Positions 1 to 7,077 of a stretch of 15,384 nt of DNA are shown here, in pieces; position 1 is the stretch's first letter, and every line of letters starts with the position of its first letter. The translations under genes and the position numbers were made by a program. Under the pieces are notes generated by a model. It was not told the origin of the DNA and did no database searches. It saw nothing but the letters and a program-made list of their open reading frames with translations. Source of the DNA: Spirochaetaceae bacterium (lineage in GTDB: Bacteria > Spirochaetota > Spirochaetia > Treponematales > Breznakiellaceae); NCBI GenBank assembly GCA_031279895.1, contig JAITHR010000203.1, forward strand, positions 1-15,384, in the 5' to 3' direction.

Positions 1-338
1 ATATCCTGGCCGAGACCGCCGGCTTTACCCCGCCCGCGCTTCTGCGGGAGCTTGTGGTGTGCGCCGAGGCGCGGGGACGCGGGCGCCTGCGGTTTCGCGG
101 CATGATTTGCGTTATCGACACGCTGCGTTTTCTCAAGCTATTCGCGGCTGCCGTTTCCCTGTACGAGCAGGCCGCGTCAGCGGATTGCTTCGTGCTTTCC
201 AAGGCCGCGCTTGCGGAGCCGGAACATATTCAGGATATTCAGGAGATACTCGGCACAATCCGCCCCCTAGCGCCGGTATTTCTTCTGGAAAAGAACCCCC
301 TTTCATTCAAAGCCATAAGGGAATCCCTCCTCAAATAA
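1..338 (+). CDS. CobW/G3E-family P-loop GTPase, C-terminal part (5' end outside window)
   Basis: The frame is open from base 3 to a TAA at 336-338 and gives about 111 residues. Seen: a motif ETAGFTPP, which matches the E-T/S-G-x-x-x-P switch motif of COG0523/CobW GTPases, and about 50 residues later ADCFVLSKAAL, in the position of the guanine-specificity motif (usually NKxD). Here it is degenerate, with SKAAL. It continues to a short IRPLAPVFLL stretch that matches the last strand of the GTPase domain and then stops, so the separate CobW C-terminal domain is missing and this is a short, GTPase-only member. Family knowledge: G3E proteins are metal-cofactor chaperones or insertases. The metal cannot be read from this fragment. 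The Walker A part lies outside the window. The stop is followed at once by a repeat element whose CCGTC-TCC-GACGG hairpin could serve as a transcription terminator. Family call fairly sure, role unknown. Confidence 0.72.
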   Translation, partial: ILAETAGFTPPALLRELVVCAEARGRGRLRFRGMICVIDTLRFLKLFAAAVSLYEQAASADCFVLSKAALAEPEHIQDIQEILGTIRPLAPVFLLEKNPLSFKAIRESLLK

Positions 339-445
339 CCGCCGTCTCCGACGGTTTCAAAAGCTTCCCGCTAAGCGGCTCAAAGCGGACGTTGTCTGCT
401 TTGTCGCGGGATCGGGAAGCCGTTTAAAAAAGCCGGAGGCTGCGG
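339..445. repeat. MITE-like hairpin-ended repeat element, about 107 bp
   Basis: The left end reads CCGCCGTCTCCGACGG, then TTTCAAAAGCTTCCCG. The right end, read in reverse complement from 445, is CCGCAGCCTCCGGCT, then TTTTTTAAACGGCTTCCCG. These are imperfect terminal inverted repeats of about 35 bp around a core of about 40 bp. Each end holds a 5-bp stem with a 3-base TCC/GGA loop. It starts directly after the stop codon of the upstream GTPase. Copies of about the same build occur at 3402, 4241, 10881 and elsewhere. No ORF of its own. Confidence 0.7.
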
Positions 446-1095
446 CCATGCTTAAACAGCCGGAGGCTGCGCGAAGCGCAGCAGCGCCTGGGGCTGTGCC
501 ACCTGCCGCCGGCGGGGTGTTGCACCATTACGAAACAACAGGCGGCCATGCTTAAACAGCCGGAGGCTGCGTGTCGGGGATGCGTGTCTCCAGAGCGCGG
601 AGCGGTGTCCCTAAAACGCGGAGCGGTGTGTCTAAAACGCGGAGTTGTGGTGCCGAAGCGGGGTGGTGTGTCGTCAAAATGTGGGGCGGGTATGTGGACT
701 GAATAACGTTGAGGTGCGGCGCGGGAAGCTTATGAAACCGTCGGAGGCTGCGCGAAGCGTAGCCGCGCCTGGGCAGCACTGACTCGCTCACCGGACACGG
801 TGTTGCACCGCTTTGAAGCAACAGGCGGCCATGCTTAAACAGCCGGAGGCTGCGCGAAGCGCAGCCGCGCCTTAACAGCAGCCAGCGAAGTAAATGGACA
901 AGGTGTTGCACCACTCGGAAGCAACAAGCGGCCATGCTTAAACAGCCGGAGGCTGCGGCCATGCTGAAGCCGTCGGAGACGGCGCGAAGCGTAGCCGCGC
1001 CTGGGCAGCACTGACTCGCTCAACGGACAGGGTGTTGCACCATTCGGAAACAACACGCGGCCATGCTTAAACAGCCGGAGGCTGGGCGGAGGCTG
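446..1095. repeat. Cluster of interspersed hairpin repeat modules filling a 780-bp gene gap
   Basis: The gap between the GTPase and the peptidase has no credible gene. It holds repeated blocks, all in one orientation: AAACAGCCGGAGGCTGCG (about 435, 555, 838, 941, 1071), a GCGAAGCGTAGCCGCGCC block (about 751, 855, 987), and a GGTGTTGCACC module followed 9-10 bases later by CAACA (about 516, 799, 901, 1030). The last can fold as a TGTTG/CAACA stem. A half copy of the MITE-like right end (GGAAGCTTATGAAACCGTCGG) lies near 725-745. The order of blocks is partly conserved, giving an imperfect higher-order repeat. The peptidase start follows 25 bp after the last hairpin. Confidence 0.75.
582..686. 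repeat. Degenerate 21-bp tandem array, 5 units
   Basis: Units begin at 582, 603, 624, 645 and 666. The second and third are almost identical (CGGTGTCCCTAAAACGCGGAG versus the same with GTGTGT in place of GTGTCC), the first matches in most positions, and units 4-5 are strongly decayed. No clear palindrome is left. Because 21 is a multiple of three, the minus strand reads a seven-residue repeat (RVLDTPL, RVLGTPL), which I regard as a by-product and not a protein. Its period equals that of the arrays at 3883, 4522 and 10480. Confidence 0.6.
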
Positions 1096-1119
1096 CGGGT
1101 ATGAAGGGAAAGGGAAAAC

Positions 1120-2385
1120 GTGTATGCTTGGCGGGCTATGAAGGAAAAAATCTTTAGGTATATTGACGGGTGCGAGGCGCTGGCTGTGGAGCTTGAGACC
1201 GAATTAACCAGACGTCCCGCGGTTTCCCCGCAGTCAGGCGGCGAAGGAGAGCTTGAGAAGGCGCTCTTTCTTGAAACATGGCTTAAACAGAAGGGCGTAA
1301 CCCACCTTGAGCGCTATGACGCGCCGGATCCGAAGGCAAAAGGCGGGGTGCGCCCCAACCTGACGGCAACGGTTCCCGGGGCCGCGGATAATACGCGGCT
1401 CTGGATTATGAGCCACCTTGACGTGGTGCCGCCCGGGGAGCTTTCCCAGTGGGCAAGCGACCCCTGGACCGTGGTGAGAAAGGACCGGCGCATCATCGGG
1501 CGGGGCGTTGAAGACAACCAGCAGGGGCTTACCTCGTCGGTGCTGGCGGCGCTGTCCCTTATTCACCAGGGCATAACCCCGCCGCATACGGTAAAACTCC
1601 TCTTCGCGGCAGACGAGGAAACCGGCAGCGATTACGGGGTGGGGTGGCTCCTCAAACAGCCCGGGGTTTTTCGGAAAGACGACGCGGCGCTTATACCGGA
1701 CAGCGGGGATCCTCTGGGGGAAACCATCGAGATTGCCGAGAAGAACCTCCTCTGGATGAAGTTTACCACCACCGGCGTCCAGACCCACGGCTCCCGACCG
1801 TGCCAGGGGGTCAACGCCCACCTTGCGGGCGCGGCGCTGGCTCTGGCGCTCCACCACGGGCTTTCCGAGAAGTTTCCGGCACGGGACGCGCTCTTTGAGG
1901 CGCCCGGTTATTCCACCTTCGAGCCGACCAAACAGGAAGCCAACGTGCCGAATATCAACACCATTCCCGGTGAAGACGTCTTTTGTATGGATATGCGGAT
2001 ACTCCCGCGCTATCCCCTCAAAGACGCGCTTGCGGAGATTGACCGGATTACGGCGGACGTCGCGGCAAAGTACGGGGTTGCCGTTAAGAGCGAGGTTGTC
2101 CAGAGCGCCCAGTCCAAAACCACGCCGGACGACGCGCCGGTGGTGGCGCTCCTTGCCCGCGCTATTCGGGAGGTATACGGCACGGAGCCGCGAACCGTCG
2201 GTATCGGCGGGGGAACCATGGCCGCGCCGCTCCGCAACGGGGGAATAGACGCCGCGGTGTGGTGCCGGCTTCAGGACCAGGCGCACCAGCCGAATGAATA
2301 CGCGGTGATAGACCACATACTGGGAGACGCGAAGGTTATGGCGCTCCTCATGCTCTCTGACCGTGAACATTATAAGGCGCGTTGA
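1120..2385 (+). CDS. M20-family zinc metallopeptidase (ArgE/DapE/dipeptidase type)
   Basis: A 421-residue protein of normal length for the ArgE/DapE/CPG2 family, which hydrolyses the amide bond of small acylated or peptide substrates with a two-zinc site. Zinc ligands and catalytic residues can be followed in order: SHLDVVPPG (H99, D101), GRGVEDNQQG (bridging D132), ADEETGSDYG (general base E166, ligand E167), IPDSGDP (D194) and DQAHQPNE (H389). The dimerisation/lid part lies between about 205 and 320. It is not possible to say from the sequence whether the substrate is N-acetyl-amino acid, succinyl-diaminopimelate or a dipeptide. The GTG at 1120 is taken as start because AGGGAAAGGG lies just upstream; an ATG at 1138 (MKEKIF) is an alternative that loses only six residues and would also fit the family. 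The 3' end overlaps the next gene by 23 bp, so the two are probably co-transcribed and translationally coupled. Confidence 0.88.
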   Translation: MYAWRAMKEKIFRYIDGCEALAVELETELTRRPAVSPQSGGEGELEKALFLETWLKQKGVTHLERYDAPDPKAKGGVRPNLTATVPGAADNTRLWIMSHLDVVPPGELSQWASDPWTVVRKDRRIIGRGVEDNQQGLTSSVLAALSLIHQGITPPHTVKLLFAADEETGSDYGVGWLLKQPGVFRKDDAALIPDSGDPLGETIEIAEKNLLWMKFTTTGVQTHGSRPCQGVNAHLAGAALALALHHGLSEKFPARDALFEAPGYSTFEPTKQEANVPNINTIPGEDVFCMDMRILPRYPLKDALAEIDRITADVAAKYGVAVKSEVVQSAQSKTTPDDAPVVALLARAIREVYGTEPRTVGIGGGTMAAPLRNGGIDAAVWCRLQDQAHQPNEYAVIDHILGDAKVMALLMLSDREHYKAR

Positions 2386-3448
2386 GGACCTGCCGGAACC
2401 GCTCCGCGCCGGCGTACTGCCGGAAGAGGCGGCGTACCTCCGGCGCCTCGGAGAAGAGCCGGCTTTACGCGGCATACCGCTCTTCGGGGTAACGCCCCAC
2501 TTCGCGTCCCTTGCGGGATCCGACGCGGCGGACCCCCTGCGCCGCCAGTTCTTTCCCTCGCCGGCGGAGGCGGCGCCGGACCCCTTTGCCCTCGCGGACC
2601 CGCTGGGCGAGGAGGCGCACCGAAAGGCCCCGCGCCTTATCCGTCAGTACGAGGATAGGGCGCTTCTCCTTGCAAGCGGGGAGTGCGCCGGCTATTGCCG
2701 GTACTGTTTCCGCCGGATATGGGCGCGGAAGGATACGGGGTTCATCGACGATACGCGCCTTGCGCCGGTTCTCGCGTACCTTGCCCGCCATCGGGAGATA
2801 CGCGAGGCGCTCATTTCCGGCGGGGACCCGCTTACCGCGCCGGACGGGGCTCTGGACCGGCTTCTCGGTTCCCTCCGCAGCGTGAGACCGGACCTGCGCC
2901 TGCGGCTCTGCACCCGCGTTCCGATTACGTTTCCCCAACGGTTCGACCGCGGCCTTCTGGATCTCCTGAAATCCTACCGGCCCCTGCGGATGGCGGTCCA
3001 CATCAACCACCATCGGGAACTCTCGCCGCCGGCGCGGGAGGTTCTGGGCGCCTGCGCGGACGCGGGCATTCCGGTCCTCACCCAAACCGTGCTGCTCCGG
3101 GGGGTCAACGACGACGCGGAAACGCTGGCGCGTCTTTTTGCGGCGTGTGTTGACGCGGGGCTTTCCCTGTACTACCTGTTTCAGCTTGACACTGCCCAAG
3201 GCACCGCGCATTTTCGGGTTGACCTTGCGGACGGGCTTGCGCTTTACGCGAACCTCGCGTCCCGGGGCGCGGCGCTGCCGGTATACGCGCTAGACCTTCC
3301 CGGCGGCGGCGGCAAAATACGCCTTCACGAGGGCGTTATTGCCGGCAAAAGAGAGGGCGCCTACCTCCTCAGATCCCCCTCCGGCATCCTGTACCCCTAC
3401 CCCGCAGCCTCCGGCTGTTTTAAACAGCTTCCCGCAAAGCGGCTGTAA
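2363..3448 (+). CDS. KamA/EpmB-type radical SAM aminomutase
   Basis: A 361-residue protein of the lysine 2,3-aminomutase family. Seen: radical SAM cluster motif CAGYCRYC (C108, C112, C115) binding the 4Fe-4S cluster, ALISGGDPL (SAM-binding GGD), a TRVPITFPQRF segment, VLLRGVNDD, and LPGGGGK with K318 as the expected PLP lysine. The two aspartates that hold the lysine substrate in known aminomutases appear to be present (D276 in FQLDTAQG, D311 in ALDLPGGG). The length is closer to EpmB (lysyl-EF-P modifying, about 340 aa) than to catabolic lysine 2,3-aminomutase (about 415 aa). No EF-P or EpmA gene is in view, so free lysine versus EF-P lysine as substrate is open. The GTG start at 2363 has no clear ribosome site and lies inside the end of the peptidase gene, which suggests coupling. 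The last 14 or so residues (from PAASGCFKQL) and the stop are encoded by a repeat element that runs into the gene. Confidence 0.85.
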   Translation: MNIIRRVEDLPEPLRAGVLPEEAAYLRRLGEEPALRGIPLFGVTPHFASLAGSDAADPLRRQFFPSPAEAAPDPFALADPLGEEAHRKAPRLIRQYEDRALLLASGECAGYCRYCFRRIWARKDTGFIDDTRLAPVLAYLARHREIREALISGGDPLTAPDGALDRLLGSLRSVRPDLRLRLCTRVPITFPQRFDRGLLDLLKSYRPLRMAVHINHHRELSPPAREVLGACADAGIPVLTQTVLLRGVNDDAETLARLFAACVDAGLSLYYLFQLDTAQGTAHFRVDLADGLALYANLASRGAALPVYALDLPGGGGKIRLHEGVIAGKREGAYLLRSPSGILYPYPAASGCFKQLPAKRL

Positions 3449-3507
3449 GTACGCAAAGACCGCTTTGAGGCGCTTAGCACGACGCTTATGAAACCGTCGG
3501 AGACGGC
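3402..3507. repeat. MITE-like hairpin-ended element overlapping the 3' end of the KamA-type gene
   Basis: The left end is CCGCAGCCTCCGGCTG, then TTTTAAACAGCTTCCCGC. The right end in reverse complement is CCGTCTCCGACGG, then TTTCATAAGCG. It has the same build and almost the same length (106 bp) as the element at 339. The first 47 bases are translated as the C-terminus of the upstream gene, whose TAA (3446-3448) lies inside the element core. The left hairpin followed by TTTT resembles a terminator, but it sits before the stop codon. Confidence 0.68.
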
Positions 3508-3680
3508 CTGCGGAGCGCCCCTAAGCAGTCGCGTCTAGTTATACGCGACCCGCGCTTATATGATTCCGCACCTCGCTTACTTCGTATACATCGCAGTTCT
3601 GTGCGATATGCTGCTGTTTGTTACCGTTTGGCGTCGTATTTTACGGCATCCGGCAGCCTCCGCCCGCCGGCGGCGGGTGG

Positions 3681-3809
3681 CCAGCCTCCGGCTGTTCCAA
3701 AAGCGTCCTGCGGAGCGCGGCACAGCGGACGACAACTGCTTACAGGCGCGGGGCTGGAAGCTTATGTGCCTGCCGCGGCTCGCGGCCCGCCGGCGGGCGG
3801 AGACGGCGG
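3681..3809. repeat. Divergent hairpin-ended repeat element
   Basis: The left end CCAGCCTCCGGCTG, then TTCCAAAAGCGTCCTGCG, matches the other elements. The right end keeps GGAAGCTTATG but then holds a GC-rich block with CCCGCCGGCGGGCGG in place of the usual hairpin. A CCCGCCGGCGG block also lies just to the left (3663-3677). The stretch 3508-3680 outside the elements is AT-richer, has no convincing gene and no recognised site. Confidence 0.5.
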
Positions 3810-3882
3810 TTATTACTCATTACCGCGTAACGACTTATCAGTAGCAAGAGACGGTTCTGCCCCGCGTAAGACCGGCGTAAAA

Positions 3883-4155
3883 GGTATACCTTTTAGAGCA
3901 TCCGGTATACCTTTTACGGCATCCGGTATACCTTTTGGAGCATCCGGTATACCTTTTACGGCATCCGGTATACCTTTTGGAGCATCCGGTATACCTTTTA
4001 CGACAAAAGGTATACCTTTTACGACAAAAGGTATACCTTTCAGGACAAAAGGTATACCTTTCAGGACAAAAGGTATACCTTTTACGACAAAAGGTATACC
4101 TTTTACGGCAAAAGGTATACCTTTTATGACAAAAGGTATACCTTTTGGGACGGTG
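3883..4155. repeat. 21-bp tandem array of a perfect palindrome, 13 copies
   Basis: GGTATACC starts at 3883 and recurs every 21 bp without a slip (3904, 3925, 3946, 3967, 3988, 4009, 4030, 4051, 4072, 4093, 4114, 4135). In most units it is extended to AAAAGGTATACCTTTT, a perfect 16-bp palindrome; the spacer varies. Units 1-5 have spacers ending GCATCC, alternating between two versions (ACGGCATCC and GGAGCATCC), while units 6-12 have spacers ending ACAAAA or GCAAAA. Two blocks with different histories are therefore visible. Three reading frames stay open through it. Because the unit is palindromic and seven codons long, both strands read GIPF every seven residues. There is no ribosome site or family match, so I do not call a gene. 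Confidence 0.95.
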
Positions 4156-4240
4156 TAAAAACCGAAACGGATAGAAATGAGTAATGTAGTTTCATATAGT
4201 ATCATGCGTTAGGTACGTTGGTCTTATTGTTCAACAGTCT

Positions 4241-4347
4241 CCGCCGTCTCCGACGGTTTTAAACGGCTTCCTGTGTAGCGCTCCGAACAACACGCCGCCG
4301 CGTACCGCGCACAAAAACGCGCCGCTCCCAAACCGTCGGAGACGGCG
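4241..4347. repeat. MITE-like hairpin-ended element, 107 bp
   Basis: The left end is CCGCCGTCTCCGACGG, then TTTTAAACGGCTTCCTG. The right end is CCCAAACCGTCGGAGACGGCG, an inverted copy of the left hairpin. The length is the same as the element at 339. The core (about 4280-4325) resembles the core of the element at 12629, with shared words such as CCGAACAAC and GCCGCGTACC or similar. It stands between the 21-bp array and the repeat cluster before mnmG. Confidence 0.68.
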
Positions 4348-4770
4348 CGAGAGCGTAGCCGCGTCTTAGCAGCAACCAGACTGCTCACCGGACAGGGTGT
4401 TGCACCACTTGGAGGCAACAGGCGGCCCTGCTGTGCCTCCGGCGCCGCCGGCGGACACGGTGTTGCACCACTCTGAAACAACACGCGGCCATGCTGAAAC
4501 AGCCGGAGGCTGGCCTTCAAACGCCGGCGTTTAGCCTTCAAACGCCGGCGGGTAGACTCTAAACGCCGGCGTTTAGCCCTGAAACAGCCGGAGGCTGCCG
4601 CCTGAAAGGTGCGGAGGCTGCGGCTCATAACAACGCACCGATTCCAAACCGTCGGAGGCTGCGCGAAGCGTAGCCGCGCCTAAGTAGCAATAAGCCCGCT
4701 AACCGGACACGGTGTTGCACCATTATCAAACAACAGTGCTGAAACAGCCGGAGGCTGCGGAGACGGCGGA
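4348..4770. repeat. Cluster of interspersed hairpin repeat modules upstream of mnmG
   Basis: Blocks in the same orientation as at 446-1095: GCGAGAGCGTAGCCGCG near 4347 and 4668, GGTGTTGCACC near 4396, 4458 and 4711 with CAACA 9-10 bases later, and CAGCCGGAGGCTG near 4500, 4585 and 4745. No gene is supported. Open frames that run from here into mnmG are made of repeat sequence only. Confidence 0.72.
4522..4597. repeat. Short 21-bp palindromic tandem array, 3 copies plus a related fourth
   Basis: CGCCGGCG occurs at 4522, 4543 and 4564, exactly 21 bp apart, in the context AAACGCCGGCGTTT (a perfect 14-bp palindrome in the first and third copies). The next position in register, 4585, holds the general repeat hairpin CAGCCGGAGGCTG, so the array continues in phase into the common interspersed module. 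Confidence 0.8.
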
Positions 4771-4807
4771 GGCTGGTAAAAAGGCTTTGGCAGAAATACA
4801 ATGGGTT

Positions 4808-6679
4808 ATGGACTATGACTGTATTGTGGTGGGCGGGGGACACGCGGGGCTTGAGGCGGGCGTGGCCGCCGCGAGGCTGGGGCTTGAAACGCTCCTTATT
4901 ACCCAAAACCCCGACCGGATTGCCGCGCTTTCGTGTAACCCCGCGATCGGGGGGCTTTCAAAGGGCAATCTGGTGCGGGAAGTGGACGCGCTCGGCGGTG
5001 AAATGGGAAAACTGATTGATAAAACCATGATCCAGTACCGGATACTGAACCGGTCGCGGGGTCCGGCGGTGCAGGCGCCCCGCGCCCAGGCGGACAAAGA
5101 GGCGTACCAGCGCGCTGCCCGCGCCGCGGTGGAGGCCCAGCGCGGTCTTTCGGTCTTTATGGACACGGTGGTTGACCTTCTTGCGACCGATGCCGGCGCG
5201 GAAGGGGTTATAACCGAGCGCGGAGGCCGCATTACGGCGCGGGCGGTTATTCTTGCGACAGGCACTTTCATGGAGGGGAAGATTTTCATAGGCGAGTACG
5301 ACGCGCCCCAGGGGAGGCTGGGGGAAAGCGCGGCGCTGGGGCTTGGGACGCGCCTTCGGGAGCGGGGGTTTCCGGTGGGGCGCCTTAAAACCGGCACGCC
5401 CGCCCGCGTTGCCGGGGACACGATCGATTACGCGGCACTTGAGCGACAGGACGGCGAGGAGGCGGCGCCGTTTTCCTTTGACGCGGAAGACGGGGAGACC
5501 GCGTCCCGCCCCCGCGTTCCCTGCTGGATAACGTATACGAACGCCCGAACCCACGGGGTCATTCGGGCGCATATCCACCGCTCCCCCCTGTACGGCGGCA
5601 AGATACACGGCGCCGGGCCGCGCTACTGCCCGTCTATCGAGGATAAGGTGGTGCGCTTCCCGGATCGGGAGAGGCACCCTGTCTTTATCGAGCCCGAGGG
5701 TCTTGGCACGAACGAGATGTACCTCAACGGCGCCTCAAGCTCCCTTCCCGAAGACGCGCAGCGGGATTTTATCCGCACCATACCGGGGCTTGGGGAAGCG
5801 CGTATCGTGCGTCCGGCCTACGCGGTTGAGTACGATTATCTTGACCCGCTCGACCTGTATCCCACCCTTGAGTCCAAGCGTATGGCCGGTCTTTTCGTGG
5901 CGGGCCAGACGAACGGCAGCTCCGGCTACGAGGAGGCGGCCTCCCAGGGCCTTATGGCGGGCATCAACGCGGCGCTGAAACTGCGCGGGGAACCGCCTTT
6001 CGTGCTGGGGAGGGCGGAGGCGTATATCGGGGTGCTGGTGGACGACCTTACCACGCTGGGAACCAAAGAGCCGTACCGGATGTTCACGAGCCGGGCCGAA
6101 CACCGGCTCATGCTGCGCCACGATACCGCCGATGCGCGGCTTACCCCCAAGGCGCGGGAACTCGGCCTTATAAGCGGGCGGCGCTGGGAGCGTTTTGAAG
6201 AGAAAAAAGCCGGCGTCGCGGCGATACGGGAACTTTTGCGGACGCGGCGCGTCTGTCATGCCGAGCGGGAGGCCGCGCTCGGCGCCCATAGCGGGGAGCC
6301 GCTGGAGCGGGCCGCGCTGGATCCCAAGGTGCCGTTTGAGGCCCTGCTGTCCGCCCTGGCGGAACCGTACCCGGCGCACTGGATTTCCCAAGCGCTGCTG
6401 GACATACGCTACGCGGGCTATATCGAGAAAGAGGCGCGTCTTGCGGCAAAGAGCGCCAAGCTGGATAGGATAAAAATTGCCCGCGATCTGGACTATGCGG
6501 CGCTGACCGGCCTTTCGTTAGAAGCGCGGGAGAAGCTCTCCCAGGTGCGCCCCCTGACAGTCGGCCAGGCGGCGCGGATACCCGGCGTCCGCCAGGGGGA
6601 CATCGCGCTCCTCATGGTCCTTAACCGCCCGCCCGCCGGCGGCGGAGGCACAGCAGGGCCGCCTGTTATTTCCGAATAG
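4808..6679 (+). CDS. mnmG: tRNA uridine-5-carboxymethylaminomethyl modification enzyme MnmG (GidA)
   Basis: A 623-residue FAD protein that with MnmE puts the carboxymethylaminomethyl group on U34 of tRNA wobble positions in the cytoplasm. Seen from the chosen start: dinucleotide-binding [10 protein letters not shown] (residues 9-18), LSCNPAIGG with the conserved cysteine C43, [18 protein letters not shown] with the second conserved cysteine C274, [18 protein letters not shown] (second FAD contact) and [14 protein letters not shown], all hallmarks of GidA. The length fits the family. The ATG at 4808 is chosen because [11 protein letters not shown] is the usual beginning. A TTG at 4787 has a better purine stretch before it (AAAAAGG), so a start seven codons earlier cannot be excluded. 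Sequence farther upstream is repeat. The last 16 or so residues (after LMVLNR) and the stop codon come from a repeat module; normal MnmG ends about there. The usual partner rsmG is not adjacent. Confidence 0.96.
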   Translation: MDYDCIVVGGGHAGLEAGVAAARLGLETLLITQNPDRIAALSCNPAIGGLSKGNLVREVDALGGEMGKLIDKTMIQYRILNRSRGPAVQAPRAQADKEAYQRAARAAVEAQRGLSVFMDTVVDLLATDAGAEGVITERGGRITARAVILATGTFMEGKIFIGEYDAPQGRLGESAALGLGTRLRERGFPVGRLKTGTPARVAGDTIDYAALERQDGEEAAPFSFDAEDGETASRPRVPCWITYTNARTHGVIRAHIHRSPLYGGKIHGAGPRYCPSIEDKVVRFPDRERHPVFIEPEGLGTNEMYLNGASSSLPEDAQRDFIRTIPGLGEARIVRPAYAVEYDYLDPLDLYPTLESKRMAGLFVAGQTNGSSGYEEAASQGLMAGINAALKLRGEPPFVLGRAEAYIGVLVDDLTTLGTKEPYRMFTSRAEHRLMLRHDTADARLTPKARELGLISGRRWERFEEKKAGVAAIRELLRTRRVCHAEREAALGAHSGEPLERAALDPKVPFEALLSALAEPYPAHWISQALLDIRYAGYIEKEARLAAKSAKLDRIKIARDLDYAALTGLSLEAREKLSQVRPLTVGQAARIPGVRQGDIALLMVLNRPPAGGGGTAGPPVISE

Positions 6680-6943
6680 TGCAACACCGTCTCCGACGGC
6701 TTCAGCATGGCCGCCTGTTGCCTCCAAGCGGTGCAACACCGTCTCCGACGGCTTCAAACATGGCCGCCTGTTGTTTCCGAACGGTGCGACACCGTGTCCG
6801 ACGGCTTCAGCATGGCCGCCTGTTGTTTGAGAGTAGTGCAACACCGTCTCCGACGGCTTCAGCATGGCCGCTTGTTGTTTGAGAGTAGTGCAACACCCTG
6901 TCCGTTGAGCAAGTCAGTGCTGTTAAGGCGCGGCTACGCTCTC
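6613..6943. repeat. Tandem 52-bp repeat of hairpin modules after mnmG
   Basis: GCAACACC (GCGACACC once) starts at 6681, 6733, 6786, 6838 and 6890, giving spacings of 52, 53, 52 and 52 bp. Four units read GCAACACCGTCTCCGACGGC, then TTCAGCATGGCCGCCTGTTG, then a variable 8-12 base loop. This is the reverse complement of the GGTGTTGCACC module seen upstream of the plus-strand genes. The variable part lies between TGTTG and CAACA arms and falls into three versions. A divergent fifth unit leads into an AAGGCGCGGCTACGCTCTCG block at 6924-6943. The cluster begins inside the last codons of mnmG (from about 6629). Confidence 0.8.
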
Positions 6944-7077
6944 GCGCCGTCTCCAGTGCTTTGGAAACACTGCGTTGCGGCGAGTGGTTTGCCGCGCTTC
7001 GCAGGCCGCTTATGGAATCGTCGGAGACGGCGTGGTTCGGAGCGCGTGGCAGGAAGCTTATGAAACAGCCGGAGGCT
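6944..7077. repeat. Hairpin-ended repeat element(s) between convergent genes
   Basis: The left end CGCCGTCTCCAG, though damaged, is inverted relative to ATCGTCGGAGACGGCG at 7017-7032. A further GGAAGCTTATGAAACAGCC end closes at about 7077. It looks like two overlapping or nested copies that share the middle hairpin. The right end covers the last codons and stop of hydE, which is read on the minus strand. Confidence 0.55.

Noticed and set aside
1234..2475. Long minus-strand open frame opposite the peptidase
   Set aside because: The plus-strand frame has all M20 metal ligands; the antisense frame has no recognisable domain and is a GC-rich shadow.
3883..4155. CRISPR array
   Set aside because: Repeats are 12-16 bp, spacers only 5-9 bp and themselves repetitive, and no cas genes are present.
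3601..4205. Protein-coding heptapeptide-repeat genes on either strand
   Set aside because: Open frames result from a 21-bp period in a palindromic unit; no ribosome site, start context or non-repeat domain supports translation.
4712..4807. Longer N-terminus for MnmG
   Set aside because: The extra codons are the interspersed repeat; conserved MnmG begins at [11 protein letters not shown].
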